From: Mucilaginibacter boryungensis
GTDB lineage: Bacteria > Bacteroidota > Bacteroidia > Sphingobacteriales > Sphingobacteriaceae
Direction of reading: 5' to 3'
NCBI RefSeq assembly: GCF_015221995.1
Contig: NZ_JADFFM010000001.1
Location: forward strand, 1,054,001-1,118,000
DNA length: 64,000 bases
Shown: positions 1 through 10,300 of the stretch, one piece after another
Numbering within the stretch: position 1 is the first letter of the stretch
Layout: the number at the start of each line of letters is the position of its first letter
Notes under the pieces: model-generated
Told to the model about the DNA's origin: nothing
The model's database searches: none
What the model saw: the letters and a program-made list of their open reading frames with translations, nothing else
Position numbers and translations under genes: made by a program

Positions 1-1143
1 AAGGAAAATCCGGATGTGATGATCAATATCGCTGCATCGCCGTTTGCTTACAACCACGATGAGGAGCGTATTGCTATATTGGGCGACAATGCCCGCCGCT
101 ATAATTTGCCACTGTTTTATGTGAACCATGTAGGGGCGCATACCGAGCTGATCTTTGACGGCGGATCGCTGGTGTTTGATAATAAAGGAGATGTGGTAGA
201 TGAGCTACCTTATTTTGAGGAAGCCATTACTTATTACAACCTGAAGGATAAGGCCGGGGTTGAGCTGTTGCAGCCGACCACCATGCGTGCCACCCGCCAA
301 AGCGATATTGAACAGATACACGATGGCTTGATATTAGGTATCCGCGATTACTTTTATAAATCGGGCTTTAAAAGCGCTATCCTGGGCTTATCCGGGGGGA
401 TCGATTCGGCTGTGGTATGTGCGCTGGCCGCCGCGGCCCTGGGCCCGCAAAATGTGATGGCGGTGTTACTGCCATCGCGCTATTCAACAGATCACTCTAT
501 TACCGATGCCGAGATACTGGTGCGTAACCTGGGGTGTAAATCAGAGACCGTTCCTATCCGTCAAATTACCGATGCATTTGAATCGGCCCTGCAACCGCAA
601 TTTCAGGGGCTGCCATTTAACATCGCCGAAGAGAATATCCAATCGCGCAGCAGGGCAGTGGTGCTGATGGCTATGTGTAATAAGTTTGGCTATATCCTGT
701 TGAATACATCAAACAAAAGTGAAGCAGCCGTGGGGTATGGCACCCTATATGGCGATATGTGCGGCGGGATATCCGTTTTAGGCGATGTTTATAAAACACA
801 GGTATACCAGATGGCTAATTATATTAACCGCGATAAAGAGATCATCCCGGTAAACTCCATAATAAAACCACCATCGGCCGAGTTAAGGCCCGATCAAAAA
901 GATAGCGATTCGCTGCCTGAATATGATATACTGGACAAGGTATTGAAGGAGTATCTTGAAAACAGGTTGTCGTCATCGCAAATTATTGAAAAAGGTTATG
1001 ATGAAGCTGTTGTGCAGCGTGTAATTAAGCTGGTAAATATGGCCGAACATAAACGTTACCAAACGCCGCCTATTTTGCGGGTATCGCCAAAGGCATTTGG
1101 CATGGGGCGCAGGATGCCTATTGTTGGGAAGTACTTGTCGTAA
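1..1143 (+). CDS. nadE: glutamine-dependent NAD+ synthase, C-terminal part (5' end outside window)
   Basis: The reading frame is open from base 1, so this is the 3' part of a longer gene. It encodes the end of the N-terminal nitrilase-like glutaminase domain (INIAASPF, then DGGSLVFD) followed by the synthetase domain with the ATP-pyrophosphatase P-loop LGLSGGIDSA. By family, the enzyme makes NAD+ from deamido-NAD+, ATP and glutamine-derived ammonia, in the cytoplasm. The NTSNKSE and SVLGDVYKTQV stretches of the synthetase active site are also present. The first in-window start-like codon (GTG at 16) is internal, not the true start. nadC for the same pathway lies about 53 kb downstream. The identification is secure. 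Confidence 0.95.
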   Translation, partial: KENPDVMINIAASPFAYNHDEERIAILGDNARRYNLPLFYVNHVGAHTELIFDGGSLVFDNKGDVVDELPYFEEAITYYNLKDKAGVELLQPTTMRATRQSDIEQIHDGLILGIRDYFYKSGFKSAILGLSGGIDSAVVCALAAAALGPQNVMAVLLPSRYSTDHSITDAEILVRNLGCKSETVPIRQITDAFESALQPQFQGLPFNIAEENIQSRSRAVVLMAMCNKFGYILLNTSNKSEAAVGYGTLYGDMCGGISVLGDVYKTQVYQMANYINRDKEIIPVNSIIKPPSAELRPDQKDSDSLPEYDILDKVLKEYLENRLSSSQIIEKGYDEAVVQRVIKLVNMAEHKRYQTPPILRVSPKAFGMGRRMPIVGKYLS

Positions 1144-1233
1144 GCTAAAAGCTTTATGCTTTGGTCTTTAGAAACTAAACCTTCTGCTTCTTGTTTAATC
1201 TAAGTATTAGATTTTTAGAGAGGAGTGGAGGAT

Positions 1234-1833
1234 ATGAAAAAATGGATCACCGGAGGGCTGTTAACTATAGTAACCCTCTTTTTCGTAGCTTGTTCAAGCT
1301 ACACTTATTACTCGGTTGGCAACGCCAGCAAGGTAAGCAGATATAGTACCTTTGCCTGGTTGCCCCCAATAAATAATACCAAAAACCCTTATTTCGACAA
1401 TGACCTGGCCGACCAAAAGATCAAAGACCAGGCTACGGCCGATCTGGAGAGTAAAGGTTTACGCCTGAAAGCCAACCGTCCCGATTTGCTGATACGTTAT
1501 ACCATTGTGGTTGATAACAGGATGAAAACCTATAACGAGCCGGTATATAGTTATAATTACGGTGGTTTTTATCCACGGTATGGTTATTATCGTGGCGGGC
1601 GTGCTTTTTATTATGGCTGGCGCGGTGCATACCCGGTATACCTGGGCGAGGAAATTTATCATGTACCTTATAAAGAGGGTACGCTAATATTAGATATTAT
1701 TGATCGCACTACCCATAAGGTAATTTGGCGTGGGTATGGCGTTGGCGAAGTTACCAACCCCGAACGTGCCATAAACGATCTGCCACAAGTAGTTGACGGC
1801 ATTTTAAACAAACTGCAGATCAATAAGATGTAA
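1234..1833 (+). CDS. DUF4136 family lipoprotein
   Basis: A 199-residue protein begins with MKKWITGG, a hydrophobic stretch and a lipobox ending FFVAC, so it is probably a lipid-anchored envelope protein. The body has the DUF4136 pattern: an early FAWLPP segment, a middle rich in Tyr and Gly (about residues 95-125), and a C-terminal GTLILDIIDRTTHKVIWRG strand segment. I chose ATG 1234 over GTG 1225 because it gives a normal signal peptide and follows the purine-rich AGAGGAGTGGAGG. Function of the family is not established. It is followed by an intrinsic terminator, so it is probably transcribed alone or at the end of the nadE unit. Confidence 0.85.
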   Translation: MKKWITGGLLTIVTLFFVACSSYTYYSVGNASKVSRYSTFAWLPPINNTKNPYFDNDLADQKIKDQATADLESKGLRLKANRPDLLIRYTIVVDNRMKTYNEPVYSYNYGGFYPRYGYYRGGRAFYYGWRGAYPVYLGEEIYHVPYKEGTLILDIIDRTTHKVIWRGYGVGEVTNPERAINDLPQVVDGILNKLQINKM

Positions 1834-1855
1834 CAATACTATTCCTAATATCAAT

Positions 1856-1904
1856 AACAACCCTGTTGCTTAACTCATACGTAAGTAATAGGGTTGTTTT
1901 GTTT
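1856..1904 (+). terminator. intrinsic terminator after the DUF4136 gene
   Basis: A 9-bp perfect stem (AACAACCCT at 1856-1864 with AGGGTTGTT at 1890-1898) is extended inward by a near-complementary TTGCTTA/TAAGTAA pair and followed by TTTGTTT. It lies 22 bases after the stop codon. Confidence 0.6.
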
Positions 1905-1985
1905 AAATATATTAATTAATATTATATTATTCATTATCATATCGGATTTAATAGCTGAAAACGCTAATAATATTTAAAAAAATAT

Positions 1986-1993
1986 TATTTTTG
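1986..1993 (+). promoter_or_regulatory. -7 element for the large T9SS protein gene
   Basis: TATTTTTG matches the Bacteroidota -7 consensus TAnnTTTG exactly. No clear TTTG -33 box is found at the usual distance upstream. Transcription would begin near base 2000, giving a leader of about 75 nt. That leader contains TTAGCTAA twice in tandem at 2045-2060, a possible regulatory site. Confidence 0.45.
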
Positions 1994-2074
1994 GTAACCC
2001 TCCATATGAAAGACAGTAATAAAATTGTTTAAAATAATTTGCTGTTAGCTAATTAGCTAACTAACTGTATTTAT

Positions 2075-5000
2075 ATGAGTAAAACCCTGCTTATTAGATT
2101 TGCACTAAATTGCAGAAATATATTTAGCTGCATAGCGCTTTTGCTATCCATCTCTTTATGTTCAAGCGCTGCTACAAAAGCCTGGAAGGGTACAGGCACT
2201 ACATCATGGACAACCGGATCAAATTGGGTAGGTGGTGTAGCACCGGCTGCGGGTGATGATGTAGTTATTGGCGATATTAATATGACTGGCAGTATCATGC
2301 CAACGCTTGCTTCAGCAATTTCCTTAACTTCATTAACATTAGGGCCTACCCAAAATGTTACGCTTACCATGTCTGCAAACCTTGTACTTACTATAACAGG
2401 TACTTTAACTATAAATTCAGGCAGTACTTTATCTTTTACATCTACCGGTACCACTGCTGCACTTGCAGGTGCATTTATCACAGGTGGTACAGGCCTGTTA
2501 AAAACCACCAGTACCAATACTACAGTTCCTTTACCTACAGGTAAAACCTGGAGTTTCGATGTAGAATATGCCGGTGCTACCCAGAAGGTTGTTGCCGGTA
2601 CTTATAACGGCGATCTGACAATGTCTGGTACCAATAACAAAACTGCACTTGGCGATATTTCAGTTGGGGGTGTTTTAACCATAAACACAAGTCGTACTTT
2701 AGCAATGGGCACTAACCAGCTAATAACAGTAGGAAGTACAAGCGGGGCGGGTACCCTGACTACGGGAAGTACAGACACCGCACCAATACCTACCGGTGCA
2801 ACATGGGCATTTAATGTAACTTATACTGGTACAACCCAAAATGTTTCGGGTGGCACTTATAATAACGATTTGACTTTATCTGCAGCATCAGGCACCAAAA
2901 CCGTTGTTGGCGGCGATATAACCATAAGCTCAGGTAATTTATTAGCGCTTGGTGCCAATACACTTGATATGGGGGCCAATACATTATCCCTGGTTACTAC
3001 ACCAACAGGCACATCTGCAGCGGTATTAAAAACTGCCAGTACGGCCACTGCTCCAATTCCTGCCGGGATAACATGGCCATTTGAAATTGATTATACAGGC
3101 ACAGGGCAAAATGTTGTTGCGGGTACGTATAGTGGCGACTTGAACATTGGCGGTAGTGGTACACAAACCGGCACAGGCACAATTGCCATGGGTACTACAG
3201 GTAATTTAACGGTTAATGGTACACTAAATATGGCAACATTTGCGTTGACAGGTACTTTACCAACTATTGCAGGTACGGGTTTATTACAAACCGCCAATAC
3301 TTCAGCAACGCCTATTCCCACAGGTAAAACCTGGACCTTTGAGGTAGAATATAATGGCGCCGCGCAAACCGTTATGGCCGGCACTTATAATGGCGACCTG
3401 ACAGTTTCTGGCACAGGTACGAGCGCAGCTTCGGGTGCAATAACCATGGGCACTGCTAAACTTACCATCAGCAGTACGCTAAATATGGGCACAAACCAGC
3501 TTATTGGCTCTGTCGGCATGACGACAGCTGGCAGTGGATTGCTTCAAACCTCAAACATATCAACTACTATTCCCATCCCCACAGCAATGACCTGGTCTTT
3601 TAATGTGGAATATAAGGGTGCTACTGTAGCTTTAGTAGCGGGTACATACAGCAGTGATCTGACTCTGAGCGGTACAGCTGCAATAACTATGAAAGGTGCG
3701 GTTACTGTAGGTGGCGATTTCCATTTTGGATTGAGCAATGCTGTCCTTTTTCATGTAAATAATGCAACTTCAAACGCACTAATCATAAACGGCGACCTTA
3801 TCGCCACTGCAGGTGATTTTGATTTTAACGCTGGTGCGTCAGGAACATCAACGGTTACAGTTAAAGGTAATTTTTCAAATACTGCCGCTAAATTTGAAAC
3901 AACGGGCAACGTTGCGAACGGAATTTTAAGTTTTGCCGGAACCGGTACAGTAGCCAGTCCGCAAACTTTTACCAATACTACCCCTGCAAATTTAGTGTTT
4001 GTAAACTACCAGGTACAAAGCGGCACGGTTTTGCAGCTAAATTCCGACCTTACGTTAGAGAGGGAAACCTCTGCAACCTTCCGGGGTACACTCACGGTTT
4101 TATTGGGCGGTACATTAAACGTGGTTAACCAAACGATAACGGCAACAGATTCCGACGCAAGCGGGGGGACATCTTCTGTAACTATCAGTTCAGGAGCTAC
4201 GTTAATAACTTCGAATAGCTTAGGTATCCCCGGTTCAATCCCGGTAACCAATGCTACTATCTCCTATAATTCGGGCGCTAATTATGAGTTTGACGGAACT
4301 GCCGCATCTGTTACCGGTACTTTTACAACTACACCTACATTGTTAACTGTTAATAATTTAACCATTAATACTACAAATATAGTAACAGCAAGCCAGGCTT
4401 TTTCGGTGAGTAGTGCCTTAAATATAACAGGTACCTTAAATATGGGTACCAATTTGCTTAGTGGGGTTAGTAGTAACACTGGCACAGGTACGTTAGAAAC
4501 GCAGGCCACTGCTACTGCCATCCCAACGGGCAAAGCCTGGACAGTAGGTTTACTATACGATGCTACAAGTACACAATCTATAGTAGCAACAACATCCTAC
4601 AACGATATTTCATTTGCAGGTACAGGTAATAAAACCTTCCCTTCAGGTACAACAACAGTTAATGGCGATTGGAATTCAGCATCAGGTATTAAAATAGACC
4701 TTACCACCAATACCGCGACCGTTACATTTGGCGGCTCATCGGCACAAGCCCTGACCGATGTAGGCAGCGATAGTGGTACCGGTGTTGTATTTAAAAACGT
4801 AAATTTTTCAGGCGGCGGCACAAAAACCATGGGTGGTACGGGTAAGTTTTCGGTATCATCAACCGGTCTGTTAACCATGTCGGCCAGTACACAATTAGTT
4901 GCCGGTGGTTTGCTTTGGCTAAAATCAGACGCCAGCGGATCGGCAATGGTAGCAACCATGCCATCGGGGGCAAGTATAACAGGCGACGTGTATGCCGAGC

Positions 5001-6769
5001 GTTATTTGTATGGCAATAATGATAATACGCGTCGCGGCTACCGATTACTGTCGTCAACTACGCATGATGCCGCTACTTCTACTTATAATGTGTTTAACCT
5101 AAAGCAGAATATTTATATTACAGGTACAAGCGATGCATTGCCTTACGATGCTACTGATGCTACCAAGTTTGATAACTCGCCAAATCATGGCTCGACAATA
5201 TACCATTACTACGAAGCAGCCCCTAAGTTTCAAACCAGTGCCGATTTTAAAGCTATCACCCTACCGCTTACAAACGATGAATTCCAGGTTGGCGAAGGCA
5301 TATACCTGTTTTACCGTGGTTTAAGAACACTTACAGATTTAAGCGGCACCAGCAGGTTTGCCACCACAGTTAAGCCTGAAGATAATACACTTGTGTTTAA
5401 AGGTACGCTTAATCAGGGCACATATACTGTGCCGTTATCTTATACTTATTCAGGCGATTATAATGATGGCTACAATTTGGTCGGAAACCCGTATCCTGCA
5501 ACATTAGATGTATCGAGCAGTATAACTTTTACCGGTACGGTCGATCCGTTTATTTATGAATTAGATCCTACTACAAAAGCGTTTTGTACCATCAACAAAA
5601 ACTCGGTTACTACAAAAACCGGTAATGCATCGCAATATATTGCCAGCGGTCAGGGCTTTTTTGTGAAGGCGCAAGCTACCGGGGCCAGCATTACCTTTAA
5701 CGAGAGCGGTAAAGTGATATCGCAGCAATTATCACAATTGAGTACTCCGCGCTTGTTAATGAGTACCGGGCCGGTAGCTGCTACACAAACACCACAGGTG
5801 TTAAAGCTAAAGATGATAAACCCGGCAGACAGTACCGCAGCCGACGATATTGCGATAGCTTTTGAAAGCAACGGCAAAACTACTTACGATGGGAGCGAGG
5901 ATGCCTTTGATTTAGGCGGCAATGGTACAGTAGCCTTATCAAGTTTTTCGTCGGATAACATTAAACTGGCTATAAATACTTACCCTTCTATCACCCTGAC
6001 TACTAAAATAAAACTGGGCGCTGTTAGCTTGTTAACCGGGAATTTTAATATGGTAGCCAGTAATTTAGCCAGCCTCGATTCGAAGTACCAGGCCAAACTA
6101 ATTGATAATTATAAAACCGATACCATAAAATTATCAGCAAACAGTACCTATGCTTTTAGTGTAGACCGCACCATACCCGCCACCTATGCTGATGGCCGTT
6201 TTGAAATAGTATTCGCCGAAACACCGATAGCCATTAATCAGATATTAAGTTTCTCGGGCATCAGGGTTAAAAAGAATATTGATTTGACATGGAAAGTAAA
6301 CGCAAACCCTGTCCCTGTTAAATTTACGCTTGAGAAATCGACCGACAATGTCAACTTTTCTGTTTTAACCAATATCCTTTCAGACAGTCGCGATACTTAT
6401 TCTTTTAGCGATGACCAGCCTGTAAAAGGGGATAATTATTACAGGTTAGGGCAAACTGATATTAACAATCATTTTAAATATGCGGACACCATAAATGTTA
6501 AATATAAAGATGGTGATGATGACAACGATAAGCCGTTTAAAATATATCCGCAGCCTGTTTTAAGCACTTTGAATATTGCACTCGGTCAGAGTTACAATGG
6601 TGAGGTGAAGGTTAAAATAATGGATCTGTCGGGACAGATAATAAAGAAAGATGGTTTTAAAGGTACAACCTATAGTATGGACCTTAGCAAGCTGTACCTG
6701 GGCGCTTATATTATCGAATTAAGTAACGAAAATCAAATAATAGGACAGGCCAAGTTTATAAAACAATAA
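2075..6769 (+). CDS. giant secreted repeat protein with T9SS type A sorting domain
   Basis: A 1564-residue protein begins with a signal peptide (about residues 1-34, ending SLCSSAA). The following region, rich in Thr, Gly and Ser, suggests a beta-helix or beta-solenoid fold. About residues 140-560 hold five repeats of roughly 87 residues, each containing a PIPTGKTW-like core, then a V-Y-G-A-Q segment and AGTYNGDL; a degenerate sixth lies near residue 810. A linking region (AERYLYG, RRGYRLLSS, LVGNPYPATLD, GQGFFVKA) resembles the second giant protein, as does the C-terminal tail beginning FKIYPQPV and ending AKFIKQ. By family, that tail directs export by the type IX system and cell-surface attachment. 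Composition suggests an adhesin or surface-layer-like role; this is inference. No enzymatic domain is visible. Confidence 0.9.
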   Translation: MSKTLLIRFALNCRNIFSCIALLLSISLCSSAATKAWKGTGTTSWTTGSNWVGGVAPAAGDDVVIGDINMTGSIMPTLASAISLTSLTLGPTQNVTLTMSANLVLTITGTLTINSGSTLSFTSTGTTAALAGAFITGGTGLLKTTSTNTTVPLPTGKTWSFDVEYAGATQKVVAGTYNGDLTMSGTNNKTALGDISVGGVLTINTSRTLAMGTNQLITVGSTSGAGTLTTGSTDTAPIPTGATWAFNVTYTGTTQNVSGGTYNNDLTLSAASGTKTVVGGDITISSGNLLALGANTLDMGANTLSLVTTPTGTSAAVLKTASTATAPIPAGITWPFEIDYTGTGQNVVAGTYSGDLNIGGSGTQTGTGTIAMGTTGNLTVNGTLNMATFALTGTLPTIAGTGLLQTANTSATPIPTGKTWTFEVEYNGAAQTVMAGTYNGDLTVSGTGTSAASGAITMGTAKLTISSTLNMGTNQLIGSVGMTTAGSGLLQTSNISTTIPIPTAMTWSFNVEYKGATVALVAGTYSSDLTLSGTAAITMKGAVTVGGDFHFGLSNAVLFHVNNATSNALIINGDLIATAGDFDFNAGASGTSTVTVKGNFSNTAAKFETTGNVANGILSFAGTGTVASPQTFTNTTPANLVFVNYQVQSGTVLQLNSDLTLERETSATFRGTLTVLLGGTLNVVNQTITATDSDASGGTSSVTISSGATLITSNSLGIPGSIPVTNATISYNSGANYEFDGTAASVTGTFTTTPTLLTVNNLTINTTNIVTASQAFSVSSALNITGTLNMGTNLLSGVSSNTGTGTLETQATATAIPTGKAWTVGLLYDATSTQSIVATTSYNDISFAGTGNKTFPSGTTTVNGDWNSASGIKIDLTTNTATVTFGGSSAQALTDVGSDSGTGVVFKNVNFSGGGTKTMGGTGKFSVSSTGLLTMSASTQLVAGGLLWLKSDASGSAMVATMPSGASITGDVYAERYLYGNNDNTRRGYRLLSSTTHDAATSTYNVFNLKQNIYITGTSDALPYDATDATKFDNSPNHGSTIYHYYEAAPKFQTSADFKAITLPLTNDEFQVGEGIYLFYRGLRTLTDLSGTSRFATTVKPEDNTLVFKGTLNQGTYTVPLSYTYSGDYNDGYNLVGNPYPATLDVSSSITFTGTVDPFIYELDPTTKAFCTINKNSVTTKTGNASQYIASGQGFFVKAQATGASITFNESGKVISQQLSQLSTPRLLMSTGPVAATQTPQVLKLKMINPADSTAADDIAIAFESNGKTTYDGSEDAFDLGGNGTVALSSFSSDNIKLAINTYPSITLTTKIKLGAVSLLTGNFNMVASNLASLDSKYQAKLIDNYKTDTIKLSANSTYAFSVDRTIPATYADGRFEIVFAETPIAINQILSFSGIRVKKNIDLTWKVNANPVPVKFTLEKSTDNVNFSVLTNILSDSRDTYSFSDDQPVKGDNYYRLGQTDINNHFKYADTINVKYKDGDDDNDKPFKIYPQPVLSTLNIALGQSYNGEVKVKIMDLSGQIIKKDGFKGTTYSMDLSKLYLGAYIIELSNENQIIGQAKFIKQ
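2490..3800 (+). repeat. five tandem ~260-bp coding repeats in the giant T9SS protein
   Basis: Equivalent positions (the LLKT/LLQT codons before the PIPTG core) fall near 2495, 2755, 3023, 3281 and 3540, so the period is about 258-268 bp (87 residues). The copies share the PIPTG, TW, F-V-Y and AGTYNGDL positions but have diverged in DNA. A weaker sixth copy lies near 4495. Confidence 0.8.
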
Positions 6770-6844
6770 AAGCCTGTTTTATACCACCAACAAAAAAAGC
6801 ACCTCGATAAGAAAATAGGCCATCAAAATATCGCACTGCAATTT

Positions 6845-6995
6845 CACCAAACGTTCTGATGGAACGTCCGATTTTGTACTAACTGCTACCCACCAAGCAT
6901 CCCTATGGGATGAAAATGAGAACCGTTCCCATGGGAACGACTGGTTGGTAGTAATTTGAATAGATATTTATCACGTTCCATCGGAACGTTTGGTG
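6845..6995. repeat. 151-bp palindromic MITE-like element with 23-bp terminal inverted repeats
   Basis: Bases 6845-6867 and 6973-6995 are inverted copies that match at 22 of 23 positions. Inside are a second inverted pair (CTACCCACCA at 6886-6895 with TGGTTGGTAG at 6942-6951, one mismatch) and short palindromes: CATCCCTATGGGATG (6898-6912) and CGTTCCCATGGGAACG (6924-6939). Each terminal arm itself carries a GTTC/GAAC palindrome. The element fills the gap between two convergent genes and has no coding capacity. Such elements are usually mobilised in trans or act as folded RNA or DNA; which applies here cannot be seen. Confidence 0.8.
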
Positions 6996-7081
6996 TAGTC
7001 TGCTCTTTTGTGGGCTATTACCCGATTAGAAGTTTTTGTATGATCAGTGAAACACTATAAGACCGATCCTTTGCCCAATAT

Positions 7082-7318
7082 CTATAGGTTTAGTTTCCTT
7101 TGTTTGCGCATTTGCCAAACGGCATAAGCCATTGTTAAAATAACCAAAGCAAATACCCAGGTATCCAGCGGACAATTTGCTGTTGAGGTGGGGTCATCAG
7201 GGTCGCCGGGTAAACCAGGGCTGCCATCGCATTGGCTAAAAGCACTACCACTGATCAGCAATAACGTAAAGAATGTAGAAATAACAAAAAATGCTTTTTT
7301 ACCTGTCAACACCATCAT
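7082..7318 (-). CDS. small secreted protein with a PLDT transmembrane tail (PID-CTERM-like)
   Basis: A 78-residue protein has a signal peptide (residues 1 to about 28, ending SAFSQ), a 20-residue spacer rich in Pro, Asp and Gly with two Cys, and then a C-terminal CPLDTW motif, one hydrophobic helix and a basic tail (MRKQRKLNL). The layout resembles C-terminal sorting tails of the PEP/PID-CTERM kind, but membership was inferred by eye. Its ATG shares one base with the TGA of the giant gene upstream (TGATG), so translation is probably coupled. Almost nothing remains after removal of signal and tail, so it may be a membrane partner or assembly factor for the giant protein. No function is known to me. 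Confidence 0.75.
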   Translation of the reverse strand: MMVLTGKKAFFVISTFFTLLLISGSAFSQCDGSPGLPGDPDDPTSTANCPLDTWVFALVILTMAYAVWQMRKQRKLNL

Positions 7319-10300
7319 CAAATTTTTATAAATTTCGAACTGCTTATTTTTTTATTGCTTACTTTATCGTAAACATCAACAACATACGTCCCTGTCATTA
7401 AACTGCCCACTTCCTCTTCAATATGCTGGGTGGCGCTAAATATTGATTTCTTTATCACTCTACCATTGGTATTAACCAGGTGCACTTCTAACGGGTTTAC
7501 TATCGTTTGTGTAAAATCAATTTTTATTTTATCGCTTGTAGGGTTAGGGTAAACGTTTATAGATGTCCCTGCAACCTGCGGCGTATCGTAAGTAAGCTTA
7601 ACAATATCCGAATAGGTGATGGCGTCGTTCACATCATCCTGTTTTAAACGATATAGGTTATCGCCATAAACTGGTTTAGTATCGGTAACCGAATATGTCC
7701 CTCTTCTGTCAGCCTGGATGGTGCCTATCGTACTATAAGTTTTACCGCCATCTGTGCTGCGCTCCAGGTCAAAAGTGTATACGTCGCTTTCATTTTGCAC
7801 CGTCCATGTAAGTACAGATGTGCCTTGCTGTTTACTACCGGTAAAGCTTACCAGTTTATAAGCGGCATTATTGTCTTTATAAACCACCAGGGTAAACCTG
7901 TTTGCGCCATAGGTGGTTGTGTTGGCGCGGTCTATATTAAAACTGTAAGTAGTATTATTGGTAACGTCAAGCGAATCTTTCTTGAAGCTATCTTTCAGGA
8001 ATATTCTATAACGGCTATCGATAGTATTAACGTTAGAGAATTCCATGGTATAAGTACCGGTGACAGCGCCCTCGGCATACAGCTTAATGGGTTTAATGTT
8101 TTCCAGGGCCGGTAAACGGTTAATAACGCACGATGTACCTTCATCGCTGCTACTGTACATAAACACCTGCTGGCTGGGGGCTGCTAAGTAAGCTACGTCC
8201 TCATCTTCCGTAAAGGTGCTTTTATTATCCTTATTAAAAGTTAGCAGTGTTTCATTGTAATAGGTAGCATCCTGTATCAGTTTTATCTTAACTGCCGGAT
8301 TTTTTTCTTTCAATCCAAATACCGAAGGGGTATTGCCTGAGGATGGATAGGTGGTTTTAGATGCTTCGGTAAATTTAAAATAGGCGCTGGTGCTGGCGGC
8401 CTTCACAAAAAAGCCCTCGCCCGATAATACATACCTGCTGCCGCCATTCAGCGCTGTACCTGTAGCCCCTGTACCAGACCGTGTGTAGGTGCCAAAACCA
8501 TTAGTATTGGCCGGGTTTAAAGTGTAAAAAGTAGCAGTCGAGTTTCCCGATAAACCTGCAAAATCGGTATTGTAAACCAATGCTTCCAGGTCAATTGTTG
8601 ATGGATAGGGGTTGCCCAGCATATTAAAGCCGTCGGTGCCGGGTAAACTGGTGACGGTGTAGGATAGCGAGGTCGACGACCCCGTTATCTGCGGCCCGGG
8701 CGAACCTGCTGCAGTATTTTTAACGTTATAATAAGTAGAGCTTGCAGGGAATACCGGCCGGTTTACTGTAATAGTACCCGTAGGTATTGTACCTGTATTA
8801 ATAAGTGTAGTGGCTTCAGGAGTAGGGTACGGCGAGGTAAAGGCATTGCCGCTGCCACCCGTTTTAGTTATGTTTTGATTCCCCCTATAGAAAAATAGCA
8901 CACCATTGCCAATTGGCATATATTCGGATGTGCTGGCAAAACCTTTATAATCGCTGGTAGATATATTGTTTGTTACCGGGGTTGTTAATGTCTCGTTATA
9001 AGCAAAAACAGATGGGTTATTCAGCGTTGATGTAGTGAACCCATTACTGGCAGGTACGGGCCCTGTGATAAGGGTATACAGCTTCATATAGTTCAAATCG
9101 TAGCTTTTAAGGCCAGAATATGGTGATGAGCCAGTTATGCTCCATACCGGCGATGACAATATTCTGTACCCACGGTTTCCTGCGGGGATGTATCTTTCAG
9201 CGGTTACAGTACCGGTGATAGCTGCCGTGCCGGTGATCTTATCTAAAGAGGCAGTAGCTGTAGCATCCGATTTTAGCGTAAGTAAATTTGTACCACAGGC
9301 CAGTGTTACCGGCGAAGAAACTGTTAGCGTGCCAGTGCTTGCAATTTGAAACAGCCCGGTTCCTGTAGAGTTAAGGGTTTTTGTTCCCGAGCCGCTAAAC
9401 GTCACATTTCCGAAGGCGATAGGAGTAGTGGTGTTTGCATTATTTATTGATTGTGCCGCGCCATCAAAATTCAAAGTACCGGTACCTGCCGTAAATGTAG
9501 CGGCGCTGCCCTGGTTAAACGTGGTTGATGCGATGGTAGTTGCCCCCCCGGCTAAGGTTAATGTGCCATTGTTAGTAAATGTTGGAGCATTAATATCAAG
9601 TGCACCGGCACCTGCTGTGATGGTGCCGCTGTTGGTATTTGTACCAGTCCCATTAAGCGTTGTTGAGCCCGAACCCAGGGTTAAAGTAGCGCCGGAGCTG
9701 TTGGTAAGGTCGCCTGTAAATATGATTGGGCCGGCAGCGGTTTGACTAATTGATCCGCCTGAATTATTGGTCACATTGCCGGTAAAGGTTATTCCGCCAG
9801 TGTTTGTTTGACTAACGGTACCAGTATTTGATAACGTATTACTAAACGTTAATAAGCCTGATGATCCGTTTTGAACGATTGAACCACCCGAACTATTAGT
9901 AACTGCTGCGTTAAACGTTACCGTGCCCGTATTGGTTTTGCTAATAGTACCTGTATTGCTTACTGCACCCGATACACTCATTGCGGCGGTAGAACCATTG
10001 GTTATCGTACCGCCTGTATTGGTTATAGCAGCGAAGGTCATCCCGCCGGTGCCGGTTTGCGAAATAGTGCCGGTGTTTGTTAATGTACCACCAACGGTGA
10101 TACTGCCACTGCCGGTACCCGAAATACTATTAGAATTACTTAAAGTAGTGGAGCAGGTAATAGCCCCGGTACCCGAAAGATCAATAGTACCGGCATTGGT
10201 TGACGCAGCCAATACGCTAATTGTGCCGGCGTTGTCAATATCACCGCCAGAGGCGTTGGTTAATGCCGCGGTACCGGTTAAAGTTAACGTAGCGCCCGAG

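Noticed and set aside
2071..2517. Long open frames opposite the giant T9SS genes (also 4597-4959 and 9923-10402)
   Set aside because: They are antisense shadows of Thr/Gly-rich repeats, which read as Val/Pro-rich protein on the other strand.
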